Shown here piece after piece: positions 32,098 through 40,738 of a stretch of DNA of 62,993 nt; position 1 is the stretch's first letter; each line of letters opens with the position of its first letter. Origin of the DNA: a virus; IMG/VR virus record IMGVR_UViG_3300046171_000113, positions 1 to 62,993 of that record; one strand, 5' to 3'. The position numbers and the translations under genes were made by a program. The notes beneath the pieces were generated by a model. The model did no database searches. It worked only from the letters and a program-made list of their open reading frames with translations, and had not been told where the DNA came from.

Positions 32098-33107
32098 TAA
32101 TAATCAGTTCTTCCTCTACCAGTTCTATTACTTACTGGGCCACCAGTTGTTGCATTTATACCAAACCCTTGTCCTGAATCAAAAGATTGTCTACCATCAT
32201 CACCTCGTCCATAGTTAGTTGGTCCGTGTATGTTAGGATTATAATCGCTTTGTCCTTGTTTGTTAATTTTTTCTATTATTTTTTGTCTTTCTTTTTCTTT
32301 TCTTTTTTCTATTTTACTCTCAGTAATTGTATCAGCTATTTTATTTCTTCTATTAAATAACTTTTGAGCTTCATTTAATGTAACTATTCTACCTAATAAA
32401 TCAGTTTGAACTGGTCCCGTATATGTTCCCGCAAGAGCTTGTTCTATTTCCTCCTGACTTAATCCATATTTTTCAGATAAAGTATTTGCAATTGTACCTC
32501 GTCTTTTATCAAAAGTTTCATCAGTTATCATATTAGCGTTATATCCAGCCATAATACCTTCAGGTGTGTTATAATCATTTGTCACGACTCTTCCAATATT
32601 ATCTAACTGCACTCCAGCGCCTAATAATTCATTTTCTAAAATACCTCTTCTATTTGGAGGAAGCATTCCACCAATTAATTTTCCTGCTCCATAAACACCT
32701 AAAGCTGCAGGTATAAGTTGTCCACCTGTCATTAAACTCCCTGCTCCTAAAGCTACTTTAGATCCCATAGGTAAAGCTTTATATTTATCGTATAAACCCA
32801 TGACTCCTGTTCTAGGAGATCCTGGATAACCATAATCAGGTGTTCCTAAATTATCATCAGGATTAAATGGAAAAGGATTTACATAATTTCTAGAAGTTCT
32901 TGTCATATTTGGATCAGGATTATAAACACCATATCCATCTCCGTTGCCACCTGGTCTAGGTAATAATGGATCTACAAGAGTTTTATCCTCAGGTTCTACA
33001 GGTACTATAGGGCCAATGCTAGGCGGGGTAGGTTGAAAAATAGGTGATATGCTAGGCATCCCCTGGTTTAAATAGGCTTGAGCTAAATCAAATAAAGTGT
33101 TTGCCAT
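32097..33107 (-). CDS. Pro/Gly-rich virion protein, 336 aa
   Basis: N-terminal ~130 residues are Pro/Gly/Asn-rich and probably unstructured, then a hydrophobic Gly-rich segment (SKVALGAGSLMTGGQLIPAALG) and a charged helical part. Overlaps the 657-aa tail gene by one base. Probably an internal or tail-associated protein. Confidence 0.65.
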   Translation of the reverse strand: MANTLFDLAQAYLNQGMPSISPIFQPTPPSIGPIVPVEPEDKTLVDPLLPRPGGNGDGYGVYNPDPNMTRTSRNYVNPFPFNPDDNLGTPDYGYPGSPRTGVMGLYDKYKALPMGSKVALGAGSLMTGGQLIPAALGVYGAGKLIGGMLPPNRRGILENELLGAGVQLDNIGRVVTNDYNTPEGIMAGYNANMITDETFDKRRGTIANTLSEKYGLSQEEIEQALAGTYTGPVQTDLLGRIVTLNEAQKLFNRRNKIADTITESKIEKRKEKERQKIIEKINKQGQSDYNPNIHGPTNYGRGDDGRQSFDSGQGFGINATTGGPVSNRTGRGRTDY

Positions 33108-35080
33108 TATCTTCTTCCATCTGGTTGTGCATCTAATCTAAGTGTGCCATATCTCCATGACTCACCCACTGCTGTGTTTTCTATTTGAACAGAAACTAAT
33201 CTGCCTCTTGCTCTTGTATCTACCTTATCAGTCGTAGAAGTAATTGTAAAGGGTCCAAGTGGTGAGCTAACAGCCACGTCATCTGGATAACTACTTACAA
33301 ATAAAGTTACTTTAGCATTACCTGTTTGATATTTAAAATCAGGTATGAATCTTTTAACTGACATAAAAAATTCTCCATCACCTCTGTAATCAGCAACTCC
33401 TGTTGCCTGACCCAAGGCGCTCTTACGTGAAGTAATATCCCAATCTCCCGATCTAATAAAAGCATCTATAGAAGTTGTGCCTGAGCTATTGACTTGATCG
33501 GTTCCTACTTCATGAGCATAGTAAATACTAGCTCCATATTTATTTGTAATACCTAATATATCGGGAAATACAGGAGTACCGTTGTCTACATAATCAGTTG
33601 CATAAGGAGCATTAAATACCCCTTGATCTTGATACGTAGTTCTATCTAACGATGAAGTTGTCCAAACATTTTCTGAGTAATTATAAGTCACACATCTATC
33701 AACTTGATCAGATCCATCTTTTGGATAGAACCAGTTTATTTCTGTATACAAAGTATTAGGTGAGGAATAAATAACATCTCTTGAATCTAAATTAATTCCT
33801 AGGTTATCTCCATCTGTACTAAATACAAAATCTTCTACAAGAGATGGCAATGATTTAACTGTACCATCATAAGCAAAAAAACCACCTTCTGCTGACATCC
33901 ACCATACAGCACCGTTTGCATAAGACATAGCGTGTTGACCAATGCAACCACAATTGGTACCGACTTGTCTAACAGAAAAAGTAAAAGGTGGACCAACAAA
34001 TTGAATTACATAAGCTGCAACATCTGTTGATACAAAAATATAGTCTTTACCTTGTATAGCTGCTCTAATTTCATTTCCACTGTCTAATCTAAAAGTTCCT
34101 GCAGTATTAGTAGCAGTTGGAGCATATGTGTTTAAATCCTCTTGATTAGAAAATCTTACAAACATAGGGTCTTGTGTTGTAGGATCACCTATAGTTGTTT
34201 CTGTTCCAAAATGGAACACATGTCTATCTCTATCTGATACAATAGAAATTCTAGTAGCCGTTGGATTATTTGTTGTTTGAAAATTACTTGTTGATTGTGA
34301 TGCTCTTATGGTCCTAGCATTTGATGCTCCAGCGTTCCAAGTAAAAGTTTTGCCATTAAATATAGTTGCTACTAAAACTTCACCAAAGTTATCTAAACTC
34401 CAGTTGCCTGGATCCAGAGTCACGTTACTAATAGTTCTTTCAGTACCCCAAGTAGAATCTCCCCATAAATAAGTTCCCCAACCATAGCCACTTGTTTGAG
34501 TAGTTGGTCCAACTTCAATATAAGGATTAACAGTCGCTGCACCTGCTGCAGTCATACCAGATCCCCCTTCAGCTCTTACAGCCTGCACTGTAAATTTATC
34601 TACAGTTGCAACTGTTAAAATTTCATAAGCTACTTCTAATTCTGCAGCTGTAAAATCTGATGCTCCTGTAACAGTGACACCAGATAAAGTTATATATCTT
34701 CCAACAGCTAAACCATGTGATCCTTTATTAACAGTTAATACATTTGAACCATTAACTGTTGTTAAAGTACATCCTGTGATAGCTGTATCTAACGGTGTAA
34801 TATCAAAAAAATTATTACCATAATATAAGAATAAACCTTGAGATGTACCAATAGCTGAATATTTTTCCCCAGCGAAAGAGGTAAAAGAATGTTGTTTTCT
34901 AGCTGCTCCAGGTAAAGTTTTGGATGCTGCTGTAAGTTGAGACCAACCACCTATTTTTTCTGGTAATCCGTATCTAAATCTAACAAAATCACCATCTGTC
35001 CATTGCCCCTCAGCGCCAGATTCAGTGTCTTGTTTGTTAAAGCCAGGCTTGAAATTTAATTTTTGTAGCATATAATGCAT
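33107..35080 (-). CDS. Tail nozzle/stabilisation-type protein, 657 aa
   Basis: KLNFKPGFNKQDTESGA...GQWTDGDFVRFRYGLPEKIGGW is a start I recall from tail tube/stabilisation proteins of marine podoviruses, followed by a long beta-rich body. The translated start may be the MHYM or the MLQK methionine 9 nt later; the first lies within a palindromic promoter region. Function inferred from family memory and position. Confidence 0.7.
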   Translation of the reverse strand: MHYMLQKLNFKPGFNKQDTESGAEGQWTDGDFVRFRYGLPEKIGGWSQLTAASKTLPGAARKQHSFTSFAGEKYSAIGTSQGLFLYYGNNFFDITPLDTAITGCTLTTVNGSNVLTVNKGSHGLAVGRYITLSGVTVTGASDFTAAELEVAYEILTVATVDKFTVQAVRAEGGSGMTAAGAATVNPYIEVGPTTQTSGYGWGTYLWGDSTWGTERTISNVTLDPGNWSLDNFGEVLVATIFNGKTFTWNAGASNARTIRASQSTSNFQTTNNPTATRISIVSDRDRHVFHFGTETTIGDPTTQDPMFVRFSNQEDLNTYAPTATNTAGTFRLDSGNEIRAAIQGKDYIFVSTDVAAYVIQFVGPPFTFSVRQVGTNCGCIGQHAMSYANGAVWWMSAEGGFFAYDGTVKSLPSLVEDFVFSTDGDNLGINLDSRDVIYSSPNTLYTEINWFYPKDGSDQVDRCVTYNYSENVWTTSSLDRTTYQDQGVFNAPYATDYVDNGTPVFPDILGITNKYGASIYYAHEVGTDQVNSSGTTSIDAFIRSGDWDITSRKSALGQATGVADYRGDGEFFMSVKRFIPDFKYQTGNAKVTLFVSSYPDDVAVSSPLGPFTITSTTDKVDTRARGRLVSVQIENTAVGESWRYGTLRLDAQPDGRR

Positions 35081-35085
35081 TATAT
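35049..35085 (+). promoter_or_regulatory. Divergent promoter with 16-bp palindrome before the oxygenase genes
   Basis: TTGAAA (35049-35054), 16 nt, TATAAT (35071-35076) on the + strand fit a promoter for the oxygenase cluster. The -10 lies in the perfect palindrome ATATAATGCATTATAT (35070-35085), which also offers TATAAT on the - strand. A regulator binding it could control both directions. Confidence 0.55.
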
Positions 35086-35121
35086 AATAGTTTTATAGAG
35101 AATGAAAGATAGAAAATATAT

Positions 35122-35658
35122 ATGAAAACTACAGTGTTAAACAATATCCTTTCTGAAAAGGAATTATTTTTTATGTATAATCAAATTATAAGTAGTCCAA
35201 CATGGAAAATGAATGGTTTATCAGAACCCGCTAGAGGTTTTATGTCTTCACCTGTTTTAATAATTAAAGAATATAATGATTTAGTTACACATTATCCTTT
35301 TTATATTTGGGGACAAACCATAGTATATAGAATAGCAAAAATGTTAGAGAATAAAAATATAGGTATACCCACGACTGTAGAAAGAATGTGGTTTAATTGT
35401 ACTTATCATGGTAAGAAAACTCAACACTGGTTACATCGAGACGATGAAAAAGATTTAAAATTAAAATCAATTTTATTATTTATGACTCCTGTTTGGCAAC
35501 CAGATTGGAGAGGTTCTTTTTATATTGATGGTGAAGAATTTAAATTTAAACCAGGCAACGCGGTAGTGTTTGATTCAAATGAATATCACAAAGGAGAATC
35601 TCCTGAGTCGGAAACATATAATTGGCAAAGGATATGTTGTAATATAATAGTGGGATAA
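35122..35658 (+). CDS. 2OG-Fe(II) oxygenase-like protein 1, 178 aa
   Basis: Predicted dioxygenase that hydroxylates a substrate using 2-oxoglutarate, oxygen and Fe(II). Iron ligands HRD (His105/Asp107) and EYHKGE (His156), with Arg170 in the expected 2OG-binding place and the FKPGNAVVFDS element before the second His. First of seven consecutive genes of the same fold; its stop overlaps the next start (TAATG). Substrate unknown. Confidence 0.8.
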   Translation: MKTTVLNNILSEKELFFMYNQIISSPTWKMNGLSEPARGFMSSPVLIIKEYNDLVTHYPFYIWGQTIVYRIAKMLENKNIGIPTTVERMWFNCTYHGKKTQHWLHRDDEKDLKLKSILLFMTPVWQPDWRGSFYIDGEEFKFKPGNAVVFDSNEYHKGESPESETYNWQRICCNIIVG

Positions 35659-36266
35659 TGATTAATTTTATAGACAAAAATAATAAATTAGAAGAAACTA
35701 GAAGTAGCTTAACTATTACTTACCCTAGAACTGTAAGTATAATATTTGGTAATTACTCTTACCCAGATATAATTCATAATCTTATTATGGATATAAAAAA
35801 TAATTTAGATTCAAATATGAATAATTACACTAATGTAAAAGGTGGCATGACTAATTGGTATTATTTTTTAGATAATATTAATTTTAAAAACTTTTTTGCT
35901 TATTTAATAAATAAACATCAAACAACTAATCCACAACTTTTTGAATATTTTTTAGAAAGATATGAAGTTACAAATGCTTGGGGAAATGAAATAAAACCAA
36001 ATGATAGTTTAAATTATCATGCACACCCTTGTTGGCATGGAATTTTATATCTAACAAAAGGTTGTGAGTTACATTTACCAGAATTAAATATAAAAATAAC
36101 ACCTGAACCGGGAGACTATTATATATTTCCCTCTGAAATAGTACATGGTTTTGATAAATCTAAAGACGAAAATAATAGATACAGTTTAATTTTTAACATA
36201 GAACGACTTGATGAGTTTAGTTTTAAAAATAAAATAAAAGAAATAAATGAAAAACATAAAAAATAA
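35658..36266 (+). CDS. 2OG-Fe(II) oxygenase-like protein 2, 202 aa (HxH variant)
   Basis: C-terminal half has LNYHAHPCWHGILYLTKG, PGDYYIFPSEIVHGF and RYSLIFNI, the layout of the 2OG-FeII_Oxy_5-type family where HxH replaces HxD. Likely ligands His121, His123 and His163, with Arg174 for 2OG. AT-rich gene overlapping the next by 20 nt. Confidence 0.75.
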   Translation: MINFIDKNNKLEETRSSLTITYPRTVSIIFGNYSYPDIIHNLIMDIKNNLDSNMNNYTNVKGGMTNWYYFLDNINFKNFFAYLINKHQTTNPQLFEYFLERYEVTNAWGNEIKPNDSLNYHAHPCWHGILYLTKGCELHLPELNIKITPEPGDYYIFPSEIVHGFDKSKDENNRYSLIFNIERLDEFSFKNKIKEINEKHKK

Positions 36267-36849
36267 AACAATAAATTACCAATTTTTTCATTGGGGACCA
36301 TTTTTATATAAAACCACTTTAACTGAAGATGAATTAAAAGACATAAAAAATTTATGTGTTAAAGATCCTAAAAAAGACACAAGAAAAAATTTAGCTGGTC
36401 TAATTAAACACGAATATGACATTGACCCTAAAAAATTATTTCCAATACTATTACCTTATTTTGAAAGCTATGCAAAATCTTATCAAGATTATTCTGGTGA
36501 ATTTTTTGGAAAAGAATTAGAATTAGTTCGATCTTGGGTAAATTATATGACAAAATTTGAATCAAATCCTATTCATACTCATGGCGAAGATTTATCTTTT
36601 GTTATATTTACTAAAATCCCTAAAGAACTAAAACAAGAATGGAACGATACCATATCATCAGGGCAAAAACCCGGTGCTCTAAATTTTTTAATATCTTTAA
36701 ATAGTAAACAAAAATTTATTAATCAACGTACTTTTCAACCCGAAGAAAGAGACTTTTATATTTTTCCTTCTGATCTAAATCATTTTGTAACTCATTTTGA
36801 AACTAATGGTGAAAGAGTATCTATTTCAGGAAACTTAAAAATAAAATAG
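36247..36849 (+). CDS. 2OG-Fe(II) oxygenase-like protein 3, 200 aa (HxH variant)
   Basis: Same layout as protein 2: NPIHTHGEDLSFVIF (His110/His112), ERDFYIFPSDLNHFV (His179) and ERVSISGN (Arg190). The insertion between the two halves is longer. Starts inside the end of gene 2, so translation is probably coupled. Substrate unknown. Confidence 0.72.
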   Translation: MKNIKNKTINYQFFHWGPFLYKTTLTEDELKDIKNLCVKDPKKDTRKNLAGLIKHEYDIDPKKLFPILLPYFESYAKSYQDYSGEFFGKELELVRSWVNYMTKFESNPIHTHGEDLSFVIFTKIPKELKQEWNDTISSGQKPGALNFLISLNSKQKFINQRTFQPEERDFYIFPSDLNHFVTHFETNGERVSISGNLKIK

Positions 36850-36858
36850 AAGAAATAA

Positions 36859-37455
36859 ATGAAAGAAAAAACAGTTAATATAAATAATTTTATTGGAATA
36901 TATGACAACTATATTACAGAAGAAGAATGTGACAGGGCTATTAACTTATATGAAAATCAAAACAGATTTAATAATACTATTAATAGAATAGGTTTTGAAA
37001 AAGCATCTATCTTAGATAAACAAGATCAACAATATTTTGCAGCGCCACATAATATTAGCATATGGTGGGAAGAATTAAAAACTCTTATGATTAATTTTGA
37101 TATTGCTTGGAAACATTATGAAAAAAATGTAGGAGCTGCGGCAGCTTATGGAGTAGATGATTTTAAATATACTACTTTAAAAATTCAAAAAACTTTACCT
37201 ACTGAAGGATATCATATTTGGCATTTAGAACATAACAAAGGTTTTGATAACGAACCAAGAGCTTTTGTTTTTTCTGTATATTTAAATGATGTAGAAGAAG
37301 GTGGAGAAACAGAATTTTTACATTTTTCTAAAAGAGTAAAACCCAAAAAAGGTAGAATAGTTATTTGGCCCGCTGCTTTTCCTTACATTCATAGGGGTAA
37401 TCCACCATTGTCGGGTGAGAAATATATACTTACTTCTTGGTTAATGTTAAGATGA
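36859..37455 (+). CDS. Prolyl-hydroxylase-like 2OG oxygenase 4, 198 aa (HxE)
   Basis: GYHIWHLEHN gives His122-x-Glu124 in place of HxD; FSVYLNDVEEGGETEF and PKKGRIVIWPAAFPYIHRG (His178) then SGEKYILTSWL (Lys188) match prolyl-4-hydroxylase-type enzymes closely. HxE is a known but less common iron-binding form. It is the clearest P4H-type member of the array. Confidence 0.85.
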   Translation: MKEKTVNINNFIGIYDNYITEEECDRAINLYENQNRFNNTINRIGFEKASILDKQDQQYFAAPHNISIWWEELKTLMINFDIAWKHYEKNVGAAAAYGVDDFKYTTLKIQKTLPTEGYHIWHLEHNKGFDNEPRAFVFSVYLNDVEEGGETEFLHFSKRVKPKKGRIVIWPAAFPYIHRGNPPLSGEKYILTSWLMLR

Positions 37456-37973
37456 TAAAGATTATTAACAATTTTTTTGATGATAAGTTATTAGCAAATA
37501 TACAGAATCATATTACAACAAAATTACACTACACCCCTTGTTTCTTTGATAATAAAGAAAAGAATAAAGAGAACTATTATGGTAATAGATTTGTTTTATC
37601 TGATGATAAAAATTTATTAAATACATTTACTAAACAAGCGGAAAAAAAATTTAAAATAAAAATAAAAAAAATGCAAAATGATTCTGGTATAGATCTAAGA
37701 AACTTAGATCATTTTAACCCTCATCAAGACAGTGCAAAAGTAAATGTTTTAGTTATGTTAAAAGGACCTACAGCAGTTACTAATGGCACTGTTTTTTATA
37801 CAGGACCTGTAAATAAATGCGACTTAGATATTCATGTAGGATTTAGAGAAAATAGAGCCATATTATTTCCATCTAATTGGGTGCATTCTAATCATTTAAG
37901 TAAAGTTCCAAATCTTAGAAGATATACAGCTAGTTTGTTTATCACAGAATATGAAGAGTTAAACAATGATTAA
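37452..37973 (+). CDS. 2OG-Fe(II) oxygenase-like protein 5, 173 aa
   Basis: Start chosen at the ATG overlapping the previous stop (ATGA) rather than the upstream TTG. NPHQDSAKVNVLVML gives His91/Asp93, ILFPSNWVHSNH gives His145, and LRRYTASLF gives Arg157. Classical HxD...H...R arrangement. Overlaps gene 6 by 8 nt. Confidence 0.78.
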   Translation: MIKIINNFFDDKLLANIQNHITTKLHYTPCFFDNKEKNKENYYGNRFVLSDDKNLLNTFTKQAEKKFKIKIKKMQNDSGIDLRNLDHFNPHQDSAKVNVLVMLKGPTAVTNGTVFYTGPVNKCDLDIHVGFRENRAILFPSNWVHSNHLSKVPNLRRYTASLFITEYEELNND

Positions 37974-38465
37974 TTCATATAATTTATTTGCAGTTCGTAT
38001 GTCTCATGGAGTTTACCAATTCCAATAAATATACATAAAAAGATTTTAGAGTTTGTAAAACAAAACTATAAAGAGACACATAATATTTCTTGTGTAAATG
38101 GTTTTCAATATCATGATGATTTTGATGGCAAAAAAGAATTAAATGAATTTATAAATAAATATTTAGGAAATGTTCATAACTTAAAAATATATAATGGTTG
38201 GTTAAATGTTTTAGATAATAAATCTTACAATAAACCTCATTGTCATACAGGTAATCAAGTTACACATGCAGCTGTTTTATATCTTTCTAATAATAACAAT
38301 AATATTAACTTTGTAAAAGAAGGTGATGTATTTGAAATACAACCAAAACTTTTTGATTATCTAATCTTTCCATTTAATTTATTTCATTATGTTTTGCCAG
38401 AAGAACGTTCTGAAAAAAGAATATGCTACGCTTTTAATTTAACAGAAGTAACTAATGTCCTTTGA
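37966..38465 (+). CDS. 2OG-Fe(II) oxygenase-like protein 6 (one frameshift)
   Basis: Starts MINSYNLFAVRMS, then the frame breaks near 38005; one base over it continues LPIPINIHKKILEFVKQ to the stop at 38463-38465 with PHCHTGNQVTHAAVLYL (HxH), YLIFPFNLFHYV and EKRICYAFNL. It belongs with proteins 2 and 3. The 500-nt length fits a single missing base. Probably functional in the true genome. Confidence 0.72.
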
Positions 38466-39042
38466 TCATAAAATAACCGACCTTAAATTTCATATAGATA
38501 AATTAGTACCGAAAGATGTTTGTCAATATTTTATTGATTTTTATGAAAATAATACTCAACATTCAAAACCTGAAACAAGTTATAAATATCAAACTAAAAA
38601 AAAGGAATATGATGATTATGGCTGTATCAATTTAACTGCTCTTTATGATAAAGATAAAGCATTTGAAGAACCATTAAATATAGCTAAAAAATACATACAA
38701 ATAATGATAACTAATTATGAATTGTATATTAAAAATAATATTTGTCCTACGTTTGATTTAACAACTATGTCTCAATCAAGTAATATTCGTATTTTAAAAT
38801 ATGAAAAAGGAAATCAAATTAAAGATCATAGTGATGTAGATTTTAATATAAGAGCCTCTTGTACTTTAAATTTAAACGAAGATTATGAAGGTGGAGATTT
38901 TAGATTTTTTGATGGTCAAATAAAACATTCTTTTAAAACAGGAGATGCTATGTTATTTCCAGCAGAACCTATTTGGATTCACGGGACTGAACCCGTTACA
39001 AAAGGTATTAGATATTCTATTAATTGTTTTTTACACCAATAA
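38455..39042 (+). CDS. Prolyl-hydroxylase-like 2OG oxygenase 7, 195 aa
   Basis: KDHSDVDFNIRASCTLNL (His125/Asp127), YEGGDFRFFDG, TGDAMLFPAEPIWIHGTEP (His176) and KGIRYSINCFL (Arg186) give a complete classical 2OG oxygenase core. Last gene of the array; ends one base before the end of the next - strand gene, a tail-to-tail junction. Confidence 0.85.
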   Translation: MSFDHKITDLKFHIDKLVPKDVCQYFIDFYENNTQHSKPETSYKYQTKKKEYDDYGCINLTALYDKDKAFEEPLNIAKKYIQIMITNYELYIKNNICPTFDLTTMSQSSNIRILKYEKGNQIKDHSDVDFNIRASCTLNLNEDYEGGDFRFFDGQIKHSFKTGDAMLFPAEPIWIHGTEPVTKGIRYSINCFLHQ

Positions 39043-39402
39043 TTATGAAGAATAAGAAGTAGGTCTTGCACCTAATCTAGCAATTTTTTCAGCTTCAGTT
39101 TCATCCTCAACAACATCATTATCCCAGTCACTTTGCAATCTAGTTAAATGTGCAGAGTCCCATAAATCTATAAATTGTTGAAAATCTCCAAGATTAGCAT
39201 CGGCATAAGTACCGTTTGGAGTTGTGTCTCTATGTTCTACTTCATCTGTAGTTACTGGAGTTTGATATTGCAAAGCCCAAATATTTGAAAATTTAGGTTG
39301 ACTCCAAAAAGAATCGTTATCAATTATATAACCAATCTTAGAAATTTGGTTAACAATTAATTTATCATCAAATACTACTGTCCAATTTGCGTTAGTTGCC
39401 AT
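39043..39402 (-). CDS. Hypothetical tail-region protein, 119 aa
   Basis: Begins MATNANWTVVFDDKLIV and ends with a helical acidic segment (DNDVVEDETEAEKIARLGARP). Between the fibre genes and the oxygenase array; likely a fibre accessory or chaperone, by position only. Confidence 0.65.
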   Translation of the reverse strand: MATNANWTVVFDDKLIVNQISKIGYIIDNDSFWSQPKFSNIWALQYQTPVTTDEVEHRDTTPNGTYADANLGDFQQFIDLWDSAHLTRLQSDWDNDVVEDETEAEKIARLGARPTSYSS

Positions 39403-39410
39403 TTTTTCTC

Positions 39411-39980
39411 CTACGTTTTTATAATATAAATTACTGTTAAATAAGGTTGTAAAACTGATGTTGCATCTCCACTAAAAGTTGCACTCATATTATGCGAGTG
39501 ACCCGCTGAACCCCCAGTTGTATAATAAGTTTGTTGTGTTGTAGGCCCTGAAGCTAGTGCAAAACGAATATATTGAGTACCAGGAGAATTACCTCCAAGT
39601 ATGTCGTGTTGGTGAGCTGCAACTTGTGCTATTGATATAGCAGTATTTGCTGTTGAACCACCAACGTTTCCAGTTGAAGCTACAGTATCTGCTCCACCTG
39701 TTGAAGCTAAAGCTTTATTATTAGATTTACTTACAGCTACTTTATTTTGTAAATCAGGAACTAAAAAAGTAGATGAGCCATCACCCGCACCATAAGTTGT
39801 GCCTACCGCTGCAAATAATGCAGAGTAAGTTGATCTTGAAACTGCTTGACCGTTACATTCTAGAAATCCTGTTGGCACTGAAGAAGTAGACCACGGCACA
39901 ATAGTAGCTGTAGGAATTCCCTCGATACCTGTAAGGTTTGCTCCAGTGAAATCGTATTTTGTTGCTTCGTAATTTGACAT
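39411..39980 (-). CDS. Tail-collar-domain fibre protein, 189 aa
   Basis: Start chosen at MSNYEATK, which has GGAG upstream. IVPWSTSSVPTGFLECNGQAVSR...YSALFAAVGTTYGAGDGSSTFLVPDLQNKV is the phage tail collar domain, and AAHQHDILGG with GSAGHSHNMS forms the His-rich receptor-end seen in short fibres. Probable receptor-binding fibre tip. Confidence 0.88.
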   Translation of the reverse strand: MSNYEATKYDFTGANLTGIEGIPTATIVPWSTSSVPTGFLECNGQAVSRSTYSALFAAVGTTYGAGDGSSTFLVPDLQNKVAVSKSNNKALASTGGADTVASTGNVGGSTANTAISIAQVAAHQHDILGGNSPGTQYIRFALASGPTTQQTYYTTGGSAGHSHNMSATFSGDATSVLQPYLTVIYIIKT

Positions 39981-39981
39981 A

Positions 39982-40683
39982 TTATTTCTCCGTGTAAGTC
40001 CATCCTGTTGTAGCATCTCCAGAATATACTAATCCAAAAGCTGCACCTTGTGTATTAACAACAAGATCAGATGCTGCATTAGCTATATTAGAAGAGTTTC
40101 TACCAACAGTCAATGCGTTAGTATTGAAATCATAACCTTGATCTACAAAATGTACTTCATCTCCTGTAGCAGGTGAGGCTGGAAGCGTTACTGTAACTGC
40201 TCCGCTATTTGTATTTACTAAAAGTTTAGCACCAGCTTGAACTGTTTCTGCTGCTGATACTGCTCTCCAGTTTCTTTGTTCATGAAGTTTTACAACATTT
40301 GTTCCATCAGAATATAATGTGTAATTATTTCCTTCACATAATAATACACCTGTTCCAGATGCAGTTTTAAAAGTTAAAGTATGTTCAGCATGATTACATG
40401 CGTCTTGAACTAGGTAAGTTTTTTCAACTGAGTTTGGAATACTAACTGTTAAGTTAGAAGCTAAAGTTCCTGTTAATTTAATAACTTCATTTTTACCATT
40501 TGATAAAGCACCATTAGTAAAAGTTAAAGATCTAGCAGCGTTAGTAATATTAAAAGTAGTAAAACCACCAATTGCTTGTTCTAGAATTAAAAGGTTAGTG
40601 TTTGTAATTTGTCCCCAAGTTCCTGAGTTTTCTCCAGTTGCTTGTACTGTAAGTTTTAAATTTGCTGATGTTGAATTCGCCAT
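39982..40683 (-). CDS. Tail fibre protein, 233 aa
   Basis: MANSTSANLKLTVQATGENSGTWGQITNTNLLILEQAIGG is a fibre N-terminus common in marine phages; the rest is beta-rich with Thr/Asn/Ser repeats. Two bases before the collar-domain gene. Probably shaft or attachment part of the same fibre. Confidence 0.75.
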   Translation of the reverse strand: MANSTSANLKLTVQATGENSGTWGQITNTNLLILEQAIGGFTTFNITNAARSLTFTNGALSNGKNEVIKLTGTLASNLTVSIPNSVEKTYLVQDACNHAEHTLTFKTASGTGVLLCEGNNYTLYSDGTNVVKLHEQRNWRAVSAAETVQAGAKLLVNTNSGAVTVTLPASPATGDEVHFVDQGYDFNTNALTVGRNSSNIANAASDLVVNTQGAAFGLVYSGDATTGWTYTEK

Positions 40684-40704
40684 ATTAAATTCCTTATATC
40701 GTTT

Positions 40705-40733
40705 ATTTTATTAAAATAAAGAGAAAGTGTCAA
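40705..40733 (-). promoter_or_regulatory. Consensus promoter for the fibre genes
   Basis: TTGACA (40728-40733), 17 nt, TAAAAT (40705-40710) on the - strand, in the gap before the 233-aa fibre gene. Confidence 0.55.
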
Positions 40734-40738
40734 ACTCT

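Noticed and set aside
35122-39042. Reading the oxygenase block as DNA-base hydroxylases for hypermodified DNA
   Set aside because: The motifs resemble prolyl-hydroxylase and 2OG-FeII_Oxy_5-like groups more than TET/JBP-type base oxygenases, and no nucleotide-modifying partners (such as dUMP hydroxymethylase) are seen, so this idea is not favoured though not excluded.
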